Position numbers and translations under genes: made by a program. From positions 1-64,000 of the forward strand of contig JBNLAT010000006.1 of NCBI GenBank assembly GCA_050302275.1: a DNA stretch of 64,000 bases, in the 5' to 3' direction. Source of the stretch: JAPHTQ01 sp050302275 (GTDB taxonomy: Bacteria > Pseudomonadota > Gammaproteobacteria > Thiohalomonadales > Thiohalomonadaceae). The notes beneath the pieces are model-generated. The model searched no databases and was not told the DNA's origin. It saw only the letters and a program-made list of their open reading frames with translations. Below are positions 9,104 to 19,611 of the stretch, piece by piece (within the stretch, counting starts at the first letter, position 1; every line of letters begins with the position of its first letter).

Positions 9104-10360
9104 CTATGTGCGAATATGGCCGTCACCCAGCACGATATACTTTTGCGAAGTCAGTCCTTCCAGACCGACCGGGCCGCGTACATGGATCTTGTCGGTGGAG
9201 ATTCCGATCTCCGCCCCCAGGCCATACTCGAAACCATCGGCAAATCGGGTCGAGGCGTTGACCATCACCGAGCTGGAATCGACCTCGGCCAGGAAACGCC
9301 GTGCGCGAGTGATGTTCTCGGTGACGATCGACTCGGTGTGACCGGAGCTATGACGCGTGATGTGATCAATTGCCTCATCCAGATCCTTGACCACGCGAAT
9401 GGAGAGGATCGGTGCCAGATACTCGGTATCCCAGTCTTCTTCGCTAACCGCCACAGCCTCTTTAATCAAACGTTGGGTGGTGGCACAGCCGCGCAGCTCG
9501 ACGCCTTTCTCCAGGTACATAGCGCCCAATTCAGGTAGCACCGCTTCGGCCACACCTTCGGCGACCAGCAGGGTCTCCATCGCGTTACACACGCCGTAGC
9601 GATGGGTCTTGGCGTTGAAGGCGATAGCAATCGCCTTCTCCTGATCCGCTTCATCATCGATATAGACGTGGCAGACCCCATGCAGGTGTTTAATCACCGG
9701 CACGCGGGCATCGGCGCTAATGCGCTCAATGAGTCCCTTGCCACCGCGAGGAACGATAACGTCGACATAGTCGGGCATGGTGATCAGTTCACCCACCGCG
9801 GCGCGGTCGGTGGTTTCCAGTACCTGCACAACATTCTTCGGCAGTCCGGCCTTCTCCAGTCCACTATGGATGCAGGCTGCAATCGCCTGATTGGAGTGGG
9901 CCGCCTCGGAACCGCCGCGCAGGATCGCCGCATTGCCCGACTTGAGACAAAGCGCCGCCGCATCCGCAGTCACGTTAGGCCGCGATTCGTAGATGATGCC
10001 GATAACGCCGAGCGGCACCCGCATCTTGCCGACCTGGATACCAGAAGGACGGTAGGTCATGTCGCTGATTTCACCGACCGGATCGGCCAGCGCAGCGATC
10101 TGCCGCAGCCCTTCGGCCATACCAGCGATACGCTCGTCGTTCAGCGCCAAACGATCCAGCAGTGCATCATCCAGACCGTTCTCTTTGCCCGCCTTCAGAT
10201 CGATGTCGTTGGCCGCTTTAATCTGTTCGTTATTCTGCTCCAGCAGGTCGGCAATCGTCAGCAGCGCCGCATTCTTGGCATTACTGTCGGCACGGGCTAT
10301 CGCACGGGATGCCTCACGCGCCTGCTGTCCGATCTGTTGCATGTACTGTTTGATATCCAC
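9104..10360 (-). CDS. proA: Gamma-glutamyl phosphate reductase
   Basis: About 418 residues, the normal ProA length. The catalytic-cysteine region appears as HLHGVCHVYID, and YESRPNVTADAAALCLKSGNAAILRGG and VPRGGKGLIERI are typical of the family. It makes glutamate-5-semialdehyde for proline synthesis. I chose the GTG at 10360 (translated VDIKQYMQQIG), preceded by GGGG; a longer reading frame to 10450 runs into holA and lacks similarity. No proB is nearby. Confidence 0.96.
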   Translation of the reverse strand: MDIKQYMQQIGQQAREASRAIARADSNAKNAALLTIADLLEQNNEQIKAANDIDLKAGKENGLDDALLDRLALNDERIAGMAEGLRQIAALADPVGEISDMTYRPSGIQVGKMRVPLGVIGIIYESRPNVTADAAALCLKSGNAAILRGGSEAAHSNQAIAACIHSGLEKAGLPKNVVQVLETTDRAAVGELITMPDYVDVIVPRGGKGLIERISADARVPVIKHLHGVCHVYIDDEADQEKAIAIAFNAKTHRYGVCNAMETLLVAEGVAEAVLPELGAMYLEKGVELRGCATTQRLIKEAVAVSEEDWDTEYLAPILSIRVVKDLDEAIDHITRHSSGHTESIVTENITRARRFLAEVDSSSVMVNASTRFADGFEYGLGAEIGISTDKIHVRGPVGLEGLTSQKYIVLGDGHIRT

Positions 10361-10395
10361 GATTAACCCCGACTCGATAAATTCTGTTGCGCACC

Positions 10396-11409
10396 CTAAA
10401 CGGTACGTACACCCGCCATCAGAAGCGCCAATTGTAACAACTCGTCCCACGGGTTGCCCGCCTCGACGCCCTTAATCATGCGATCAATGCGCCCTGCACG
10501 ACGCAGGAGCAACTGCCAGCGGTTGAGATTATGGCGCTGCAGCCCGGCGCGTACCGGCGGTTTGCGCTTGTCCCATACCCGTTGCCCAGCCATCGCCTGC
10601 TCCGCATCGAGACCGCGGGCCATCTCCGCAGCCATCTGTGCCATGGCGCGGATTTCGCGCAACAGCGCCCACAGGACCAGGATCGGCTCCACCCCTTCAC
10701 CGCGTAATCCCTGCATCACCCGGGTGGTACGCGGCACATCGCCCAGCAGTGCGGTATCGACCAGTTCGAAGATATCGTAACGGGCGCTATCTGCCACCCC
10801 CTCTTCCACCTGCTCGGCGCTGATCTCACCCTCGCCGTAGAGCAGCAGCAGTTTCTCCACCTCCTGCGCGGCAGCAAGCATGTTACCTTCGACCCGCTCG
10901 GCCAGCAGTTGTGCCGCCTCCTGGCTCGGCTGCATGCCACGACTACGCATCCGCTGGCTGACCCAACCGGGCAACGCTGGTGGATCGATGGGCCAGACGG
11001 TCAGGGTTGCACCGGCACTGTCCAATGCCTTGAACCACTTGCTGTTCTGGCTGGCCCGCTCGATCTTGCCACTGATAATTAACAGTAACGTGTCGGGCGG
11101 GGGATTGGCTGCATAATCGGCGAGCACCGCGCCGCCTTCCTTACCCGGTTTGCCGCTGGGCAGACGCAGCTCCAACAGACGCTGTTCGGCAAACAGGGAC
11201 ATGGAGCCGGACGCGGCCAGCAGGTTGTTCCAGTCGAAACCGCTCTCTGCGTGCATCACCTCGCGTTCACCATAGCCGTTTTCACGGGCGTGGCGACGGA
11301 TCGCATCGCCCGCTTCCATCAGTTGCAGTGGCTCGTCGCCACTCAACAGATAGATCGGCTGCAACCCTTTTTGCAGATGCGCCTCGAGTTGATCGAAACG
11401 GAGTTTCAT
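10396..11409 (-). CDS. holA: DNA polymerase III delta subunit
   Basis: A 337-residue clamp-loader subunit (E. coli 343). PIYLLSGDEPLQLMEAGDAIR is the degenerate P-loop region of HolA, and the C-terminal collar region (RHNLNRWQLLLRRAGRIDRMIKG) matches. It opens the beta clamp within the clamp loader. It overlaps lptE by 4 nt, the usual leuS-lptE-holA arrangement. Confidence 0.95.
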   Translation of the reverse strand: MKLRFDQLEAHLQKGLQPIYLLSGDEPLQLMEAGDAIRRHARENGYGEREVMHAESGFDWNNLLAASGSMSLFAEQRLLELRLPSGKPGKEGGAVLADYAANPPPDTLLLIISGKIERASQNSKWFKALDSAGATLTVWPIDPPALPGWVSQRMRSRGMQPSQEAAQLLAERVEGNMLAAAQEVEKLLLLYGEGEISAEQVEEGVADSARYDIFELVDTALLGDVPRTTRVMQGLRGEGVEPILVLWALLREIRAMAQMAAEMARGLDAEQAMAGQRVWDKRKPPVRAGLQRHNLNRWQLLLRRAGRIDRMIKGVEAGNPWDELLQLALLMAGVRTV

Positions 11410-11915
11410 TCTTTTACTGTGGGAGTCTGGCGGGAGAGCGCCTGCAGACGTCGCATCATCTGTTCGACACCCTGACGCAACATCTCGCTACGTAGTGACG
11501 CCTCTTCTTCGCTCTTGGCCAGCACATTGTCCGGGTCGAAACTGAAATCACGGTTAACCCTGATCGTTTCCCTGTCGGCCAGCAGCTGCCCCTGCGGATC
11601 GCGCAGGCTGAAGATCAACCGCAGTTCCAGTTCATATTCCGCATCGCGCCCCTGACTATCGACGCTAAGCACCTTGCGGTTAATGCCCTGACCGTGAATG
11701 GTCAGCACCGAGGTGGTGGCGTCCATGTTCTGCGCCACTTCACCGCCCGCATTGCGCAGCGCGTTTTCAATCTCGTAATAAAGTTCGCTGCCGCTGGCAC
11801 CGACAATCAGCGTATTGTTCATGCTCTGCGGCAACACCACGGCACCACGCAGGTGGAAGCCGCAACCGCTCAACAGCAGCACAACCAGCAGCAGTGAGCG
11901 GTTCACGATGTTCAT
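11406..11915 (-). CDS. lptE: LPS-assembly lipoprotein LptE
   Basis: 169 residues with a lipoprotein signal: hydrophobic LLLVVLLLSGC then GFHLRG, so Cys18 is the probable lipidated residue. LptE plugs the LptD barrel and helps insert lipopolysaccharide in the outer membrane. It overlaps leuS and holA by 4 nt on each side, so all three are probably co-translated. Confidence 0.93.
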   Translation of the reverse strand: MNIVNRSLLLVVLLLSGCGFHLRGAVVLPQSMNNTLIVGASGSELYYEIENALRNAGGEVAQNMDATTSVLTIHGQGINRKVLSVDSQGRDAEYELELRLIFSLRDPQGQLLADRETIRVNRDFSFDPDNVLAKSEEEASLRSEMLRQGVEQMMRRLQALSRQTPTVKE

Positions 11916-14350
11916 CCGGCCACCACGTTCACCAGTCGTCCGGGAACAACGATGATCTTGCGAATCGTTTTGCCTTCAATGAAAGACTGCACCTTTTCGT
12001 CGGCCAGCGCCGCCTCTTCGATCACCTTGTTGTCGGCGCCCGCAGGTACACTGATCTGACTACGCATTTTACCGTTAACCTGAACCACCAGATCGATACT
12101 GTCTTTCACCAACGCACTCTCATCCACCTCCGGCCACGGTGCGGTGAGGATATCGCCACCGTAACCCAACTCACTCCAAAGGGTATGGGTGATGTGCGGC
12201 GCGATCGGTGACAGCAGACGCAACAAAATCGACACGCCTTCATTACACAGCTCGTCCGCGCCGTCACCATCGAGCTTGCTCAGGGTATTCATCATCTTCA
12301 TGCAGGCGGCGACCACGGTATTGAACTGGTACTTGCCGAAGTCGGCCAGCGCCTGTTGCAACACTTCATGGATCTCGCGCCGAGCATCTTTACTGCCGTC
12401 GTGGCTTTTGCTCTCACCACCCAACGCCGCCTTGTGTTCAGAGACGTAAGACCAGAGACGCTTAAGGAAACGGTTAGCCCCTTCCACACCGGCGTCGTTC
12501 CACTCGAGGGACTGCTCCGGCGGTGCGGCGAACATGGTAAACAAACGCACGGTGTCGGCACCGTAACGGTCGATCAGTTCCTGCGGATCGACGGTGTTGC
12601 CCTTGGACTTGGACATCTTGCTGCCGTCCTTAAGCACCATCCCCTGTGTCAGCAGGTTCTTGAACGGCTCGTCCGAATTCACCAGCCCTTCATCGCGCAG
12701 CAACTTGTGATAGAAGCGCGCATAGAGCAGGTGCAGGATCGCGTGTTCGATACCACCGATGTACTGATCCACCGGCAACCAGTAATCGGCACGCTTATCC
12801 AGCATCGCCCCGTCGTTGTCGCGGCAGGCGTAACGGGCGTAATACCAGGACGACTCCATGAAGGTGTCGAAGGTGTCGGTCTCGCGTTCCGCCTTACCAC
12901 CACATTTGGGACAGGTGGTTTCGTAAAACTCGGGCATCTTCTTAATCGGTGAACCGACGCCATCGAAGGCGACATCTTCCGGCAGTACTACCGGCAATTG
13001 ATCCGCAGGCACCGGCACCGCGCCACAATCGGGGCAGTTGATGATCGGGATCGGACAGCCCCAGTAACGCTGACGTGAAACGCCCCAGTCGCGCAGGCGG
13101 AAGTTAACCCGCTTGCAGCCCTTGTTCTCGTTGTTCAAATGTTCAGCGATGGCGTCGAAGGCCTGCTGTGAAGTGAGCCCCGAGAACTGGGCTGAATCGA
13201 TCAGCATGCCCTTCTCGGTGTAAGCACCCACTTTCAGGTCCACGCCGCTATCATCGACAGGCGCGATAACCTGTTTGATCGGAATACCGTACTTCTGGGC
13301 AAATTCCCAGTCGCGCTGGTCGTGGGCAGGAACGGCCATCACCGCGCCTTCGCCGTAACCCATGAGGACGAAGTTGGCGACATAGATCGGCACCGCTTCT
13401 CCAGTGATGGGATGGCTCGCCTTGAGGCCGGTATCCATGCCCTTCTTTTCCATCGTCTCCATCGCCGCCTCGGCGGTCTCCTGCAGCTTGCACTCCTCGA
13501 TGAAGGCGAGCAGTTCAGGATTGTTGGCCGCGCCGCTCAGGGCCAGCGGATGCTCAGCGGCCACGGCAACATAGGTCACGCCCATCAGGGTATCGGGACG
13601 GGTGGTAAAGACTTTCAGCGGCTCGTTGCCCTCGGCCAGACCGAAGTGAACCTCCACCCCTTCGGAGCGGCCGATCCAGTTCTTCTGCATAGTCCGCACC
13701 TGCTCAGGCCAGCCTGGCAGTTTATCCAAGTCCGCCAGCAGCTGATCGGCATAGGCGGTGATCTTCATGAAGTACTGCGGGATCTCGCGGCGCTCCACCT
13801 TGGTATCACAGCGCCAGCAACAACCATCGATCACCTGCTCGTTGGCCAGCACGGTCATATCGTTGGGGCACCAGTTCACCGGCGCGGTCTTTTTGTAGAC
13901 CAGCCCTTTTTCGAACAATTTGGTGAACAGCCACTGCTCCCACTTGTAGTAGTCGGGATGACAGGTGGCGATCTCACGCTCCCAGTCGTAGCCAAAACCG
14001 AGGCGCTTGAGCTGGTCGCGCATGTAGTCGATGTTTTCGTAGGTCCACTTGGCGGGCGGCACGTTGTTTTTGATCGCCGCATTCTCCGCCGGCAGGCCGA
14101 AGGCGTCCCAACCCATCGGCTGCAACACATTCTTGCCCAGCATGCGCTGGTACCGGCTCACCACATCGCCGATGGTGTAGTTGCGCACGTGGCCCATGTG
14201 CAGACGGCCACTGGGGTAGGGAAACATGGATAGGCAGTAGTATTTCTCCCGCGAAGGGTCATCCTGGGCCTTGAAGGACTGCGCCTCCTCCCAGAATTTT
14301 CGTGCCGATTCCTCTATTTCCGCGGGTTTGTACTGCTCGTCGAACGCCAT
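11912..14350 (-). CDS. leuS: Leucyl-tRNA synthetase
   Basis: An 812-residue class I aminoacyl-tRNA synthetase, slightly shorter than E. coli LeuS (860). The HIGH motif is HMGH at residues 51-54, and KMSKS lies near residue 578. A zinc-knuckle-like pair (CPDCG and CPKCGG) precedes TFDTFMESSWYYARY, and the CP1 editing region contains TTRPDTLMGVTYVAVA. First gene of the minus-strand cluster; a strong terminator-like hairpin lies about 100 bp upstream on the same strand. Confidence 0.98.
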   Translation of the reverse strand: MAFDEQYKPAEIEESARKFWEEAQSFKAQDDPSREKYYCLSMFPYPSGRLHMGHVRNYTIGDVVSRYQRMLGKNVLQPMGWDAFGLPAENAAIKNNVPPAKWTYENIDYMRDQLKRLGFGYDWEREIATCHPDYYKWEQWLFTKLFEKGLVYKKTAPVNWCPNDMTVLANEQVIDGCCWRCDTKVERREIPQYFMKITAYADQLLADLDKLPGWPEQVRTMQKNWIGRSEGVEVHFGLAEGNEPLKVFTTRPDTLMGVTYVAVAAEHPLALSGAANNPELLAFIEECKLQETAEAAMETMEKKGMDTGLKASHPITGEAVPIYVANFVLMGYGEGAVMAVPAHDQRDWEFAQKYGIPIKQVIAPVDDSGVDLKVGAYTEKGMLIDSAQFSGLTSQQAFDAIAEHLNNENKGCKRVNFRLRDWGVSRQRYWGCPIPIINCPDCGAVPVPADQLPVVLPEDVAFDGVGSPIKKMPEFYETTCPKCGGKAERETDTFDTFMESSWYYARYACRDNDGAMLDKRADYWLPVDQYIGGIEHAILHLLYARFYHKLLRDEGLVNSDEPFKNLLTQGMVLKDGSKMSKSKGNTVDPQELIDRYGADTVRLFTMFAAPPEQSLEWNDAGVEGANRFLKRLWSYVSEHKAALGGESKSHDGSKDARREIHEVLQQALADFGKYQFNTVVAACMKMMNTLSKLDGDGADELCNEGVSILLRLLSPIAPHITHTLWSELGYGGDILTAPWPEVDESALVKDSIDLVVQVNGKMRSQISVPAGADNKVIEEAALADEKVQSFIEGKTIRKIIVVPGRLVNVVAG

Positions 14351-14450
14351 CGATAAATGCCTGTTATTAGATAAAAAATAAGCGGACTAGAATAACGTAG
14401 GAGGCAGACGAGCCACAATAACGGCAGGCCGCAGATGCGGAAAAAAGGCG

Positions 14451-14481
14451 AAAAAAAAGGTGGGCGAGGGATGCGCCCACC
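14451..14481 (-). terminator. Strong intrinsic terminator upstream of leuS
   Basis: On the minus strand GGTGGGCG, a 7-nt loop and CGCCCACC are followed by eight T residues. No gene is recognisable on the minus strand just upstream (14482-14870). It therefore ends either an unannotated small RNA or a leuS leader transcript (attenuation). Confidence 0.75.
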
Positions 14482-14736
14482 TATAGAGCAGGAAGAGAAA
14501 GGAGGAGTCAGACCTCTCCTGCATTTTCAAAATGCGGCCGTTCACCGGGGGGACCAGATCACTGACGCCGCAAGCACCACACTTACTACCACAGCAAAAA
14601 ACTGTCGGAATCGATAACGCTTGAACTAGCAGGTGTTATCAACCCCTGTGCCATAGGTATTGCAATGGGTGGGCCAACTTTTGCCAGAAGACCTATAGGA
14701 TGCTCTATCCTATTGATACAACTGTGAATTATTTTA
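14482..14736. other. Non-coding stretch between leuS and the PAS sigma-54 activator
   Basis: Part of a gap of about 520 bp with no convincing gene. It holds GCATTTTGAAAATGC (a perfect 7-bp-arm hairpin) and AGGAG/CTCCT complementarity just upstream of the minus-strand terminator. A short minus-strand frame here contains CTC-TTC-CTG-CTC codons, but I see no good ribosome binding site. Further right, AGGAT/ATCCT forms a small inverted repeat. Confidence 0.4.
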
Positions 14737-14750
14737 TTGACCTAGCTCAA
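14737..14750. promoter_or_regulatory. FNR/CRP-family-like box
   Basis: TTGACCTAGCTCAA fits the TTGA-N6-TCAA pattern of FNR/ANR/DNR sites. It lies about 130 bp before the activator start at 14874. If used as a class II site, transcription would start near 14785. Single pattern match, so modest confidence. Confidence 0.4.
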
Positions 14751-14806
14751 TACCGGGAAATTTTTAGAGAAAAAAGCGTGCCAACTGGGCTTTAAAGATG
14801 GATTTT

Positions 14807-14845
14807 TTGTCAAATGTGGCAAATAATTTGGCAATCTTGTCAAAT
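14807..14845. promoter_or_regulatory. TTGTCAAAT direct repeats before the activator
   Basis: TTGTCAAAT occurs at 14807-14815 and 14837-14845, exactly 30 bp apart. Between them lies CAAATAATTTG, a palindrome. TGGCAAATAATTTGGC at about 14817 resembles a sigma-54 promoter, but the -12 GC is GG. Possible operator for autoregulation. Confidence 0.35.
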
Positions 14846-14873
14846 ATGACTAAACGCTCCCGCGGAGTTCTCT

Positions 14874-16199
<1,326 letters not shown>

Positions 16200-16266
16200 A
16201 TCGCGTTAAGCTAACTGCTATCTTATTAGGTATAAGCGCTAACCAAAATCAGCCAAGGAGAAACCG

Positions 16267-16785
16267 ATGAACAATCCGCTACCCGAGGACGTGGCAAAAA
16301 AACTCAGCGACGCCTATGACCTGATGCTTTTGCGCACCCGCGAAACCATGGACAAGGCGGAAAAAGGCTTGGGCGAAGCGCTGGAGATGGCGATGCAAAA
16401 AGCCTCTGATCTTGGAGAACTGACCCGTGAAGAGGCGGACCTGATCAGTATCTATGTCATGCGCGATCTGGAAGACGCCGCCAAGTTCGTCGACAAGTCA
16501 GGCAATGAGTTACGCGATTGGCTGCAGTTCGATATCAATGTCGTCGAGAACACCCTGCTGGATATCTTCAGCAACATGGTCGACCACACCCGTGAGGCGC
16601 TCGACGAACTGAAGCAACGTGCCGATGCCATCGGCGAGTGGCATACCGGGGAAGTTACCGGAATCGGTACCCTGCAATGTAAAAGCTGCGGTGAAGTGAT
16701 GCACTTCGAGAAAACTGGACATATCCCGCCGTGCCCCAAGTGTCATGGGACCAAGTATCGACGTGTAGCGTCCTGGGATGACTAA
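16267..16785 (+). CDS. DUF1451 zinc-ribbon protein (YbeL family)
   Basis: 172 residues: a helical N-terminal part, then a C-terminal zinc ribbon CKSCGEVMHFEKTGHIPPCPKCHG. GEWHTGEVTGIGTLQC matches the YHSGEVVGLGNLVC region of E. coli YbeL. Role unknown. It starts 67 bp after the sigma-54 activator on the same strand, and an intrinsic terminator follows directly. Confidence 0.85.
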   Translation: MNNPLPEDVAKKLSDAYDLMLLRTRETMDKAEKGLGEALEMAMQKASDLGELTREEADLISIYVMRDLEDAAKFVDKSGNELRDWLQFDINVVENTLLDIFSNMVDHTREALDELKQRADAIGEWHTGEVTGIGTLQCKSCGEVMHFEKTGHIPPCPKCHGTKYRRVASWDD

Positions 16786-16788
16786 ATG

Positions 16789-16822
16789 AAAAAGCCCCTT
16801 CTAAAACGAAGGGGCTTTTTTT
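16789..16822 (+). terminator. Rho-independent terminator after the DUF1451 gene
   Basis: AAGCCCCTTC, a 6-nt loop and GAAGGGGCTT, followed by a T-run, with an A-run on the other side. It can work in both directions, serving also the convergent gene at 16850-17125. Confidence 0.92.
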
Positions 16823-16849
16823 GAGTCCGACACATGCTTCATTTTGTTC

Positions 16850-17125
16850 CTACGCTCGCTTTATGCGCACAACCTTCATAATCTCGAAATTGATTCCCGC
16901 AACAACTTCATGATCCGGGTAATAAGTCATATTCACCCTGGCGCCCTTTAAACTCTGATAATTCTCTTTACGTTTAAATTTAAAAGGTACATCGCATCCC
17001 TCAACCATTACTGTATGCAACACCCACTCACCCTGCTCACGCTGAACATGCGAAACGACCTTCATTAGGTCCGAGTGAATTAGCTTGCTGTTTCGTTCTA
17101 GTAATGTCTTTGGATCTGATTTCAT
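16850..17125 (-). CDS. Hypothetical protein
   Basis: 91 residues, mixed charge, no signal peptide or membrane segment. The central part (GCDVPFKFKRKENYQSLKGARVNMTYYPDHEVVAGINFEIMKVVRIKR) looks like a small beta-rich folded domain. I do not recognise the family. It lies between a terminator and lnt, on the lnt strand. Its base composition is a little more AT-rich than its neighbours'. Confidence 0.65.
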   Translation of the reverse strand: MKSDPKTLLERNSKLIHSDLMKVVSHVQREQGEWVLHTVMVEGCDVPFKFKRKENYQSLKGARVNMTYYPDHEVVAGINFEIMKVVRIKRA

Positions 17126-17195
17126 GTGAATTGAGAGTGAGCTTAATCCGCCCTACCAATCGTTTTTCCTCAACTGGATGCATTGCATAAAAGCA

Positions 17196-18701
17196 TCATT
17201 TAACTGTTCTCACAGCGCCAATGCTGAAAACCAAAAATACAACCATCGCCATAACAACTAACCAATTACCCCAACGGTTATACGGCGTCTCTCCCTGCAT
17301 CGGTTGTACCGTTTCACTAATCACGTCGGTAACGAACTGCTGTGAACGGATATCGATCCTGCCCTGCGGATTGATGATGGCAGAGATACCGTTGGTGGTG
17401 GCACGTAACATCGGGCGGCCAAACTCCAGCGCACGCATACGTGAGATTTGCAGGTGCTGATGCGGCGCCAGTGAATCCCCATACCAGGCGTTGTTACTGC
17501 CGTTCACTAATAGTGTTGCTGAGGGAAGATAGTCGCGAATTTCATCACCGAAGGCATCTTCGTAGCAGACCGATGCGGCGATCTTCTGTCCTGCTGCCTG
17601 TAACAGCGGTTGATCTTTTTTCCCTGGGGAAAAACTCGACATCGGCATATCGAAGAAGTTGATCAAACCGCGCAACAGACTTTCGAACGGCAGGAATTCA
17701 CCGAACGGCACCAGATGACGTTTGCTGTAGAAGGCGTGATGACTGCCGAGGGTCATCATCGTGGTGTAGTAGTGATAACCATCTTCATCGAGTAGCGGCA
17801 CACCGAGGATGAAGTCGGTTCCGGTGGCACGGGCATCGGCCTCGAGACCATCGAAATAGGCCTCTTTGATTCGGCTGTAGAAAACCGTCACCGCATTCTC
17901 GGGCCAAACAATCAGATCGCTTTCACCCATGTAGGGCTGACTCAGTTCCGCATAGCGTAGCAGGCGGTGGCGGATCGCGTCCGGGTCCCACTTGGTTGCC
18001 TGTGGTACGTTGCCCTGAATGAGGGTAACGCTAATGGGTTCACCGGATGGTTCGCTCCAACTTAGCTGCGTTAGCAGCGCACCACCGCCCCAAATTAAAA
18101 GCAGCAGCGGTACAACATAACGCAACGAGGATTTGCGCTCACGCCACCAATAGAGAATCGCACCGGTGGTCACGGCACAGAACCAGCTCAGGCCGAAGAT
18201 ACCGAGTAACGGTGCATAACCTGCCAGCGGTGAATCGATCTGGCTGTAACCGAGACTAAGCCAGGGAAAACCGGTAAACAACCAACCGCGCAACCACTCC
18301 CCTAATGTCCACCATGCGGGAAACCAGAGCAGTAGCAGTAACGGACGGGTGAGTTTTTTTCCATTCAACGAGCGCACGGCCAGAAAGCCGACCAACGCAG
18401 GAAACAGTGCCAGGGCCGAAACAAACAGCAGGGTCAGTATTGATGCGACGATAACATCGGAATGACCAAAATCATGGATTGCCACATAGACCCAGGAAAC
18501 GCCAACCAGAAACTGTCCAAAGCCAAAAATAAAACCGACTTTCATCGCCTGTGCCGGAGAGCTTTTCTCCCAGGCGAGAAACAACGGAATCAGGGCAAGG
18601 AACGCCAGGGGAAAAAGATGGAATGGCGCAAAGGCGAATGGCAGAAGTGCGCCGCAGAGAAGCGGCAGCGCAACGCGCTTCCATTCAGGCAGGTTGATCA
18701 T
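17196..18701 (-). CDS. lnt: Apolipoprotein N-acyltransferase
   Basis: 501 residues with several N-terminal membrane helices and a periplasmic nitrilase domain. The catalytic triad appears as Glu in VWPENAV, Lys in YSKRHLVPFGEFLPF and Cys in ASVCYEDAFGDE. It adds the third acyl chain to lipoproteins. I chose the ATG at 18701; a GTG one codon earlier is possible. Its start overlaps the end of corC by 17 nt. Confidence 0.96.
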   Translation of the reverse strand: MINLPEWKRVALPLLCGALLPFAFAPFHLFPLAFLALIPLFLAWEKSSPAQAMKVGFIFGFGQFLVGVSWVYVAIHDFGHSDVIVASILTLLFVSALALFPALVGFLAVRSLNGKKLTRPLLLLLWFPAWWTLGEWLRGWLFTGFPWLSLGYSQIDSPLAGYAPLLGIFGLSWFCAVTTGAILYWWRERKSSLRYVVPLLLLIWGGGALLTQLSWSEPSGEPISVTLIQGNVPQATKWDPDAIRHRLLRYAELSQPYMGESDLIVWPENAVTVFYSRIKEAYFDGLEADARATGTDFILGVPLLDEDGYHYYTTMMTLGSHHAFYSKRHLVPFGEFLPFESLLRGLINFFDMPMSSFSPGKKDQPLLQAAGQKIAASVCYEDAFGDEIRDYLPSATLLVNGSNNAWYGDSLAPHQHLQISRMRALEFGRPMLRATTNGISAIINPQGRIDIRSQQFVTDVISETVQPMQGETPYNRWGNWLVVMAMVVFLVFSIGAVRTVK

Positions 18702-19599
18702 CACCGGGGTTGTTTTCCGTCGGCTGCTGCTCTTCGTGGCTAAGTGGCATCACTTCCAGTAGGTAGATACGACGATTATCCGCACGCAACACACTAAAAC
18801 GATAACCGCCGATTGCAATGCGTTCTCCGCGTTTGGGCATGTGACCGAAGCCACTCATTACCAGACCGGCAACGGTATCGAACTCCTCGTCGCTGAAACT
18901 GCAACCAAAGTATTCATTGAAATCTTCGATCTGGGTCAGGCCACGCACGGTGAAGCGTCCTTTACCCGCAGGCTGGATCGCATTTTCGTCGTCTTCGACA
19001 TCGTGCTCGTCTTCGATCTCGCCGACGATCTGCTCCAGCACATCTTCGATGGTGACCAGTCCGGCGACACCGCCATATTCGTCCACGACGATAGCCATAT
19101 GGTTACGGCTGGTCTGGAATTCGCGCAGCAATACGTTAAGACGTTTGCTCTCAGGCACGATCATCGCGGGACGCAAGACTTCACGAATGTTGAACTCTTC
19201 ACCATTACTGCCCGCCACATAGGGCAACAGATCTTTCGCCAGAATGATGCCGATCACCTCGTCGCGATTTTCACCGATAACGGGAAAACGCGAGTGGGCG
19301 GATTCGACAATCACGGGGAGAAATTCGCTGAGATTCGCTTCGCGGCGGATCACTTCCATTTGCGCACGGGGAATCATGATGTCGCGCACCTGCATCTCCG
19401 ATACCTCCATGACCCCTTCGATCATGGTTACCGCATCGTTATCCAGCACTGCACGCTGCTGGGCATCATTAAGGAGATTAAGCAGTTCTTCCTTGTCTTT
19501 CGGTTCGGACTGCAACATCTGTCCGAGGCGTTCCAGCCAGTTACGGGGCCGCCCTTCCTGGGCAGCGCCGCTAGGTCGACTAGGTCGGTCTTCGTTCAT
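18685..19599 (-). CDS. corC: CBS-domain transporter-associated protein CorC
   Basis: 304 residues: two CBS domains (MIPRAQMEVI... to ...VVDEYGGVAGLVTIEDVLEQIVGEIEDEHD) followed by a CorC_HlyC domain (GLTQIEDFNEYFGCSF... to MPKRGERIAIGGYRFSVL). No membrane part. Members are linked to Mg2+/Co2+ efflux. ybeY-corC-lnt order is conserved in gammaproteobacteria. Confidence 0.94.
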   Translation of the reverse strand: MNEDRPSRPSGAAQEGRPRNWLERLGQMLQSEPKDKEELLNLLNDAQQRAVLDNDAVTMIEGVMEVSEMQVRDIMIPRAQMEVIRREANLSEFLPVIVESAHSRFPVIGENRDEVIGIILAKDLLPYVAGSNGEEFNIREVLRPAMIVPESKRLNVLLREFQTSRNHMAIVVDEYGGVAGLVTIEDVLEQIVGEIEDEHDVEDDENAIQPAGKGRFTVRGLTQIEDFNEYFGCSFSDEEFDTVAGLVMSGFGHMPKRGERIAIGGYRFSVLRADNRRIYLLEVMPLSHEEQQPTENNPGDDQPA

Positions 19600-19611
19600 G
19601 CGAGAGTTTTC

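Noticed and set aside
14480..14530. Leucine-rich leader peptide before leuS
   Set aside because: The ATG lies in a hairpin, lacks an RBS, and the frame runs on past the terminator; kept only as a hint in the leuS finding.
14435..14617. Plus-strand open frame of about 60 codons upstream of the PAS activator
   Set aside because: It runs through the terminator hairpin and has no ribosome binding site or recognisable sequence.
14817..14832. Sigma-54 promoter TGGCAAATAATTTGGC before the PAS activator
   Set aside because: The -12 position is GG rather than GC, so it fails the essential dinucleotide.
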